A DNA stretch of 64,000 bases from Tritrichomonas musculus. Taxonomy: Eukaryota > Parabasalia > Tritrichomonadida > Tritrichomonadidae. Under the pieces are notes generated by a model. The model was not told the origin of the DNA and searched no databases. It saw only the letters and a program-made list of their open reading frames with translations. The stretch is taken from NCBI GenBank assembly GCA_039105265.1, contig JAPFFF010000052.1, forward strand, positions 806,001 through 870,000, written 5' to 3'. Positions 60,182 through 64,000 of the stretch are shown in pieces (the first letter of the stretch is position 1; each line of letters opens with the position of its first letter). The position numbers and the translations under genes were made by a program.

Positions 60182-60996
60182 ATGTCTGACTTCATCCGTG
60201 CAGTTCAAAACAGTCCTCATATCAAAAGCTTCACTATTGATCGATCAAAGATTACGCTAGGTATTTGCCACATCGGCGTTGGAAACTTCCATAGAGCCCA
60301 TCTTGAATATTACACGACCTTATTACTTGAAAAAGATCATTCACAGCACAACTGGGGTATTTGCGGATAAAATACGATTCCATTCAGCCAAGCCTTATTC
60401 CATAATCTTCAAGCCCAAGAAGGTGTTTACACAGTACGAGCATGCTCATGTGGAGAATGTGAAGATCAAACATATGGTATTGGATCGCTTGTTCAACTTA
60501 TTGATGGTGTTGATCATCCAGAAGATTTATTCAATAAGATTGCAGATCCTTCAATCAAAATAGTTACAATGACAATCACAGAAGGTGGTTACAATGCCGA
60601 CAACAAAATTGGCCAATTCAAACTCGATGAACCCAAAGTAGCAGCTGATCTAAATAATCCTCAACATCCAACAACAGCATTTGGCTTCCTTGCCGAAGGC
60701 TTACGTCGTCGAATGAAGCATGGCAAATGTCCAATCACAATTCTCAGCTGTGATAATCTTCAACACAATGGAAGAACATGTGAAAGAGCATTCACATCAT
60801 TCTTCAAAGCACTGGATCAAGCTCTTTATGATTGGGTTCAACAAAACTGCACTTTTCCTAACTCGATGGTTGATCGTATCACACTAGCAACAAAGCCTGA
60901 AGATATTGTTCGTCTTAACAAACTCAGTGTTGTTGAAGACAAATGTCCAATTTATTGTGAAACATTCATCCAATGGGTACAAATTAAAATGGGAAT
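60182..60996 (+). pseudogene. Broken mannitol/polyol dehydrogenase-type gene
   Basis: The start MSDFIRAVQNSPHIKSFTID leads into GICHIGVGNFHRAHLEYY, the NAD-binding beta-alpha start of the long-chain mannitol dehydrogenase family. An in-frame TAA at 60368 interrupts it. Beyond the stop the same frame continues with family sequence (SQALFHNLQAQEGVYTVRAC, KIVTMTITEGGYN, FGFLAEGLRRRM, CPITILSCDNLQHNG, FPNSMVDRITLATKPED, CPIYCETFIQWV). Similarity ends at about 60996, where the C-terminal catalytic domain should begin, so roughly the last 40% is missing. Intact enzymes reduce fructose or oxidise polyols and uronates. The gene is much less AT-rich than its flanks and of bacterial type, suggesting old lateral acquisition followed by decay. 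Confidence 0.85.
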
Positions 60997-61146
60997 TCCT
61001 CTCAATTTTAAAAAACCGCTTATAATAAAGTATTTGTTTTTCAATATCTACTTAATTTTTTGGAATCTATTTTATAAAATATAACAATATTTAATACAAT
61101 GCATATGTTTAAGGGGAAACTAGGATTTGAAACTTTTTGAATATAA

Positions 61147-61668
61147 TTCAAATTTCTATACAAACTTTATTATGGAGAAAAACGAGCTAATATTCAATTA
61201 TCCCTTGATTTTCTTTCACAAAAAAAAGGATTGAAGACTAAGTTCTCATCATCAAATTTGGTAATTGATAGAACTGGTAAAGAAGCTTTATCACTCTTAG
61301 ATTCGATATATGCATTACATTCTATTGACACAATATCTTTTAATGGAGAAACAGGTAAGAAAGCTTTGCTTAATTGGTGCAAAAAATCTGCTGAAGAATC
61401 CAACGTTAAGATTAATGATTTTACTTCTTCTTGGAGAGATGGTAAAGCATTTTCAGCAATATTTAATAAATACAAACCTAATGGAATGGAAATAAATCAT
61501 ATTCAAGAAACTTTGGGTTTGACCAGCTTAAATAACGAGATTTTGGATGAAAGTGTCAATCTTTTTATTGCATCAGAACTTTTTCACTTAGTAAATGGCT
61601 CTTCAAATCAATTTTTAACCAACTCATCTGAGCAAAAAATCTCCAAAAAATTTATCAACAAATTCTAA
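61147..61668 (+). CDS. Calponin-homology region, 5' part missing
   Basis: The frame is open from about 61147 without an ATG. It begins inside one CH domain (KRANIQLSLDFLSQKKGLKT, LVIDRTGKEALSLLDSIYAL) and continues with a second (GKKALLNWCKKSAEESN, FTSSWRDGKAFSAIFNKYKP, LNNEILDESVNLFIASELFH). Tandem CH domains bind actin filaments. The first domain lacks its N-terminal half, since upstream DNA belongs to the mannitol dehydrogenase remnant. The frame stops at 61668 in a Ser/Lys-rich linker, and the GTPase part follows in another frame. A frame change in an A-rich stretch could be real damage or a sequencing error. Confidence 0.65.
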   Translation, partial: FKFLYKLYYGEKRANIQLSLDFLSQKKGLKTKFSSSNLVIDRTGKEALSLLDSIYALHSIDTISFNGETGKKALLNWCKKSAEESNVKINDFTSSWRDGKAFSAIFNKYKPNGMEINHIQETLGLTSLNNEILDESVNLFIASELFHLVNGSSNQFLTNSSEQKISKKFINKF

Positions 61669-61679
61669 ACCTTCAGAAG

Positions 61680-64000
61680 AAAAAGAAAAAAAAAAGAAAA
61701 TTCTTCTCTCATACGAAATCAAAATCAAATATAAATCTTAAAATTGAAACTCCTAAATTCATTGAACCCGATTTTGATCAAGGAAAAATGAAAGAAAGTG
61801 AAGTCATTCAAATAAAAAACAATCAAAAATACTTGCCTAATTTAATTAATCAAACGTTTAATCTAGTAAAAGACTCACGTTATCCAGTTCAAATAGCTGA
61901 AATTCCTAAAGATTCTAACAGAGTTGTATTTAAAAAAGACGCCTTACAGTCTGTACTTCAAAGAGCAGGATCTCGACCAGTTATTTGTGTTTCGGTTTTG
62001 GGTAGCTATCAACAGGGAAAATCAACCACTCTAGGTGGTATTACAGGAAGTTATGGTTATGAAGTTGGTGTTGGCATGAAAGATAAAACAAAGGGAGTTA
62101 ACATTGATGGTCCTTATGATATTGATTATTTATATGATAGATTCAATTACCCTAAAAAAGAAGATAGTTTCTTTCTCCAAGTAAAAGAACTCAAACCCGT
62201 TGTTTTCTTCTTTGATATTGAAGGATATGGAGGTCTTCTTCATGGAAAAGATAGTAAAAAAAATGATGACCTCTTTATTCAATTATGCACACCATTCATG
62301 TGTATATCTTCTGTTTTTATTTGCTTGTCCCCAGCAGCTCCACAAACCCATGAATTGGAAACAATAGTTGATGCATTAAAAATATCAACTCTCACTTCCT
62401 TACCAAAAAGTATTCAAGAAGATACCAATGGTGAACTAAAATTGATTGTTGCTATTAAAAGCGTTCAAATCTTAGGACCGAGAGTTCAGCCATATTCAAT
62501 AGATGAAATTGATACGCTAGTCAATGACGCTGAAATGAAATCTGTAAAAGATGGATTCATTCAATGGAGCGGTTTAAATCCTTTAAGTGAAAAAGGAATT
62601 CAAGTAGTTTTTGCACCATTAATGGATCCTCAATCATTTTATGGATATACAAAAACATTTGGATACTTGGCTCATGATGTTATTTCTGGTATTAACCTTG
62701 CTGCACAAGGGCACTTCATGAGAGGATATCAAAATTGCCTAAATCTATATGATTTCATCATTTCTCATTATCATGATGGGAAATTTAGTAGTAAAATCAA
62801 AGATAAAATTGCAGAAGAATATCAAAACACATTAGGTCATATGGCTCTTCGTATATTGCATGAAATTCGAGATATAGTTTCACAAAAAGTTGATGCTGAA
62901 TATGAGCAGATGCAAAAGAATCCAAATGATGAACGAGGAACATTGAATGATCTAAAAAATAAATATTTTGAATTTGGTCAACAGAGCATGGAAAAAAGAC
63001 TTAATGTGGTTGGAGATTCATCAGAAATTCATAGATATTATCAGCTCTTATGTCATTATATATCATTAATAATTGATAAAAAAGAAAAGAAATTCAGACA
63101 ATTATCCAATGATAATCAAGCCTTTCAGACCATACAATCTAAAAAGATTGCAATGGAATTTTATACTCAAGCAATGCAGCAAACAAAAGTAAACTTATTG
63201 CAGACTTTAAAATCAAATAATTATTTTGATTTTAATAAAGATCAAACAAAAGATTTTGTAACCAAAGAAATTTCAATATTTCCTGAGCAATTAAGGTCAT
63301 TAAAGAAGGAAAAAAATCTTGAATTTTTCACAGAATCAGATATTACTGAAATATCTAAAAATTTCGAAGAAGAATTGACAAACGATATTGTAAATGAATT
63401 AAATAATGATCAACACTTGAAATCCATTGAAGAGCAAAAATATCAAGCCAAAATTAAGTTTGAAAATATTATAAAACAAAAAAATCAACAAGTCAAAGAC
63501 CAAATGGAACAGGAAGAAAAGAGAAGGAAAGAGTTGCAAGTTATGGAAAACAACAAAAAAGAAGCTGAAATACAAAGACAAAGAAGAGAAGCTCTTATTA
63601 TATCTCAGAATAGAAGAGCTAAGATTATCATTAATGATCAAATAACTTTTCTGCTTTTAAAAGCATTCACAGATTGTGAAAGATTTATTATTTCAAATTT
63701 GAAAGAAAAACTGGAAGATAAAAAGTATTATCTTCAGACATATAGCAAAGTTCGAGCTATTTATGATCATATAAAAGAAAATATTAAGGATGAATTGCAT
63801 CATCTTAGAGAACGTATAATTGGATATGCATTTGAGGATCTTAAAAATGAAGCAGGTGATCTTTTAGATGCCATTATACGAGTCTATGATAGCGAAAAGG
63901 ACACATTTATTACATTTGAATTAATTGATAAATTTGTTGAAGACCGATTTCAAATGATAATTGAAGATGTCTTTTGTGCCTATAATACAGCCAAAAGATT
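61680..64000 (+). CDS. GBP/dynamin-type large GTPase, runs off the window
   Basis: The frame that contains an ATG at 61788 is open to the last base, at least 737 codons. It has a P-loop, SVLGSYQQGKSTTLGG (about 62000-62045), a switch-like KDKTKGVNI segment, G3 FFFDIEGYGG near 62213, and IKSVQILGPRVQP in the place of the guanylate-binding-protein RD motif. A long helical stalk follows, with a highly charged coiled coil near 63440-63600 (QVKDQMEQEEKRRKELQVME, RQRREALI). This is the plan of GBP/atlastin-type GTPases, which polymerise on membranes. With the CH domains upstream it would link actin and membranes. Whether translation begins at 61788 or in the CH part is unclear. Confidence 0.7.

Overview
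The window looks like nuclear DNA of a parabasalid protist of the Trichomonas/Tritrichomonas kind. The reasons are its very AT-rich, intron-poor, gene-sparse layout, its trichomonad family genes (DUF3447/ankyrin proteins, BspA-like leucine-rich repeats, Sel1 repeats, TKL-type kinase pieces, a Rab GTPase, an AIG1-like GTPase), initiator boxes of the TCAYTW type 10-30 nt upstream of several ATGs, and a Maverick/Polinton of the kind that is abundant in these genomes. All identifications were made by reading motifs; no database was searched.

Layout. 0-13.8 kb holds a cupin gene, decayed family genes (DUF3447 plus BspA, two kinase fragments head to head), an unrecognised ORF, a BspA-like ORF joined to the C-terminal piece of a Pif1/Helitron-type helicase, and several TA-flanked non-autonomous elements (123-402; 10881-12879 with 11596-11896 nested in it). 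13787-33850 is one Polinton of 20,064 bp with long near-identical inverted repeats and a 5-bp target duplication. It carries polymerase B, integrase, packaging ATPase, major capsid protein, a long fibre-like protein and small virion-type ORFs, and it looks young and largely whole. 34-42 kb holds host-type genes: an unknown basic/acidic protein, a DUF3447-ankyrin protein, a Rab-like GTPase and a decayed Sel1-repeat gene.

42242-47853 is a 5.6-kb Tc1/mariner/IS630-type DNA transposon with TA duplications, about 20 subterminal copies of GCTAAGCAAACTCAGGC, and a single 1230-aa protein. The C-terminal part of that protein is a DD35E transposase. Its N-terminal ~260 residues read as a ubiquitin-specific protease (deubiquitinase) with Cys, His and Asn boxes in the right order. 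I regard this deubiquitinase-transposase fusion as the best candidate for an undescribed system in the window.

48-64 kb holds a BspA fragment, a tRNA-Arg(CCU), a long WD-repeat protein, an AIG1-like GTPase, a 1.2-kb TA-flanked element with TGTCCAAAAA repeats, a broken mannitol-dehydrogenase-type gene, and the beginning of a calponin-homology plus GBP/dynamin-like GTPase gene that runs off the window. Repeated juxtaposition of truncated gene pieces points to heavy rearrangement around mobile elements.
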